Positions 63,747 to 64,000 of a stretch of 64,000 nt of DNA are shown piece by piece. The DNA is taken from NCBI RefSeq assembly GCF_014647415.1, contig NZ_BMPD01000007.1, positions 84,183 to 148,182 of the forward strand. Direction: 5' to 3'. Origin of the DNA: Haloarcula sebkhae. GTDB taxonomy: Archaea > Halobacteriota > Halobacteria > Halobacteriales > Haloarculaceae. A model generated the notes under the pieces. The model made no database searches and was not told the origin of the DNA. It saw nothing but the letters and a program-made list of their open reading frames with translations. Positions within the stretch are counted from its first letter, which is position 1. Every line of letters starts with the position of its first letter. The translations under genes were made by a program, and so were the position numbers.

Positions 63747-64000
63747 ATGTCGGATCCGCTACCGACGTTTGCTATTGGCGTCGGACAGGCCGGTATCGCC
63801 ATGATGAACACGCTCGCAGAGACGGTTGAGCGAAACGAGAGTGAGGAGTTTTTCGATTACTTTGCCATCGATACTGACGGGGATACGCTCAGTAGCGTCC
63901 CACCAGGTACGACTCGAGTGCGTCTCAACGTTTCTGATGCCCACCTTGACGAAGATATGGCTACCTATCCATATCTGACGGAGGATACGGAAGTGGGTGG
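63747..64000 (+). CDS. second tubulin/FtsZ-superfamily protein, N-terminus only
   Basis: Starts at MSDPLPTFAIGVGQAGIAMM and runs off the window after 84 codons. The N-terminal loop IGVGQAGIAMMNTL is the tubulin/FtsZ nucleotide loop, and FAIDTDGDTLSSV corresponds to the LAIDSSNQDLQAF block of the first tubulin-like protein. The GGGTGSG motif lies beyond the window. It is close to the first copy in block order but not in sequence. Partial at the 3' side because of the window edge. Confidence 0.78.
   Translation, partial: MSDPLPTFAIGVGQAGIAMMNTLAETVERNESEEFFDYFAIDTDGDTLSSVPPGTTRVRLNVSDAHLDEDMATYPYLTEDTEVG

Noticed and set aside
1-64000. CRISPR array
   Set aside because: No regularly spaced identical repeats of 25-40 bases with unique spacers were seen; the hairpin family is dispersed and gene-linked.

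Overview
The window is haloarchaeal (class Halobacteria) and looks like accessory DNA: a megaplasmid or an integrated conjugative element with defence islands. Proteins are strongly acidic and the coding background is GC-rich. TATA boxes lie about 27 bases before leaderless starts. There is an archaeal transcription factor B, and the cargo is haloarchaeal in type: DUF6166-like and zinc-ribbon proteins, IS1341-type TnpB genes and a VirB4/HerA conjugation operon. AT-richer islands (about 6.7-8.2, 9.7-10.7, 14.7-16.9, 32.8-34.5 and 55-59 kb) interrupt this background and look horizontally acquired. I see no rRNA, no tRNA and no CRISPR array.

Layout. 1-10 kb holds short minus-strand operons of small accessory proteins (HTH-HNH nuclease, DUF6166-like proteins, zinc-ribbon proteins) and two plus-strand nuclease-like genes. 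10-14 kb holds a HAD-Nudix fusion, an MFS transporter, a damaged acetyltransferase and gene remnants. 14.8-16.8 kb is a stand-alone HsdM-like protein with a degenerate catalytic motif and an extra C-terminal domain. 17-20.8 kb has a TnpB, two small accessory genes and a TFB. 20.9-28.5 kb is a four-gene operon of unrecognised function (large membrane protein, two mutually paralogous proteins, PD-(D/E)XK nuclease-like protein), a good candidate for an undescribed defence system. 28.5-37 kb has a repeat-containing HNH nuclease, an RPA-like protein, a variant TnpB, an Mrr-like nuclease, a PIN/HTH pair and zinc-ribbon genes. 37-52.3 kb is a minus-strand conjugation operon reading pilin, surface protein, lipoprotein, VirB6-like, PrgI-like, VirB4-like, coupling ATPase, primase-like, interrupted by a plus-strand TnpB. 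52.3-54.8 kb has a ribbon-helix-helix candidate regulator, a mini HExxH protease and exonuclease VII genes. 54.8-64 kb is a cluster around two tubulin/FtsZ-superfamily proteins, with membrane proteins, a coiled-coil protein and a zinc-ribbon metallopeptidase.

The most unusual feature crosses these blocks. At least eleven, and perhaps thirteen, minus-strand transcription units between 1.3 and 36.6 kb carry the same leader just before the start codon. A pyrimidine-rich GTTT tract is followed by a hairpin of variable sequence whose stem pairing is kept, closing a 9-base loop close to NGAKGGGUG. The stems differ while the loop is conserved, which is what a structured RNA or a shared regulator site would give. 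The genes behind it (TFB, HNH nucleases, zinc-ribbon proteins, small ORFs before TnpB) would then form one element-wide regulon.
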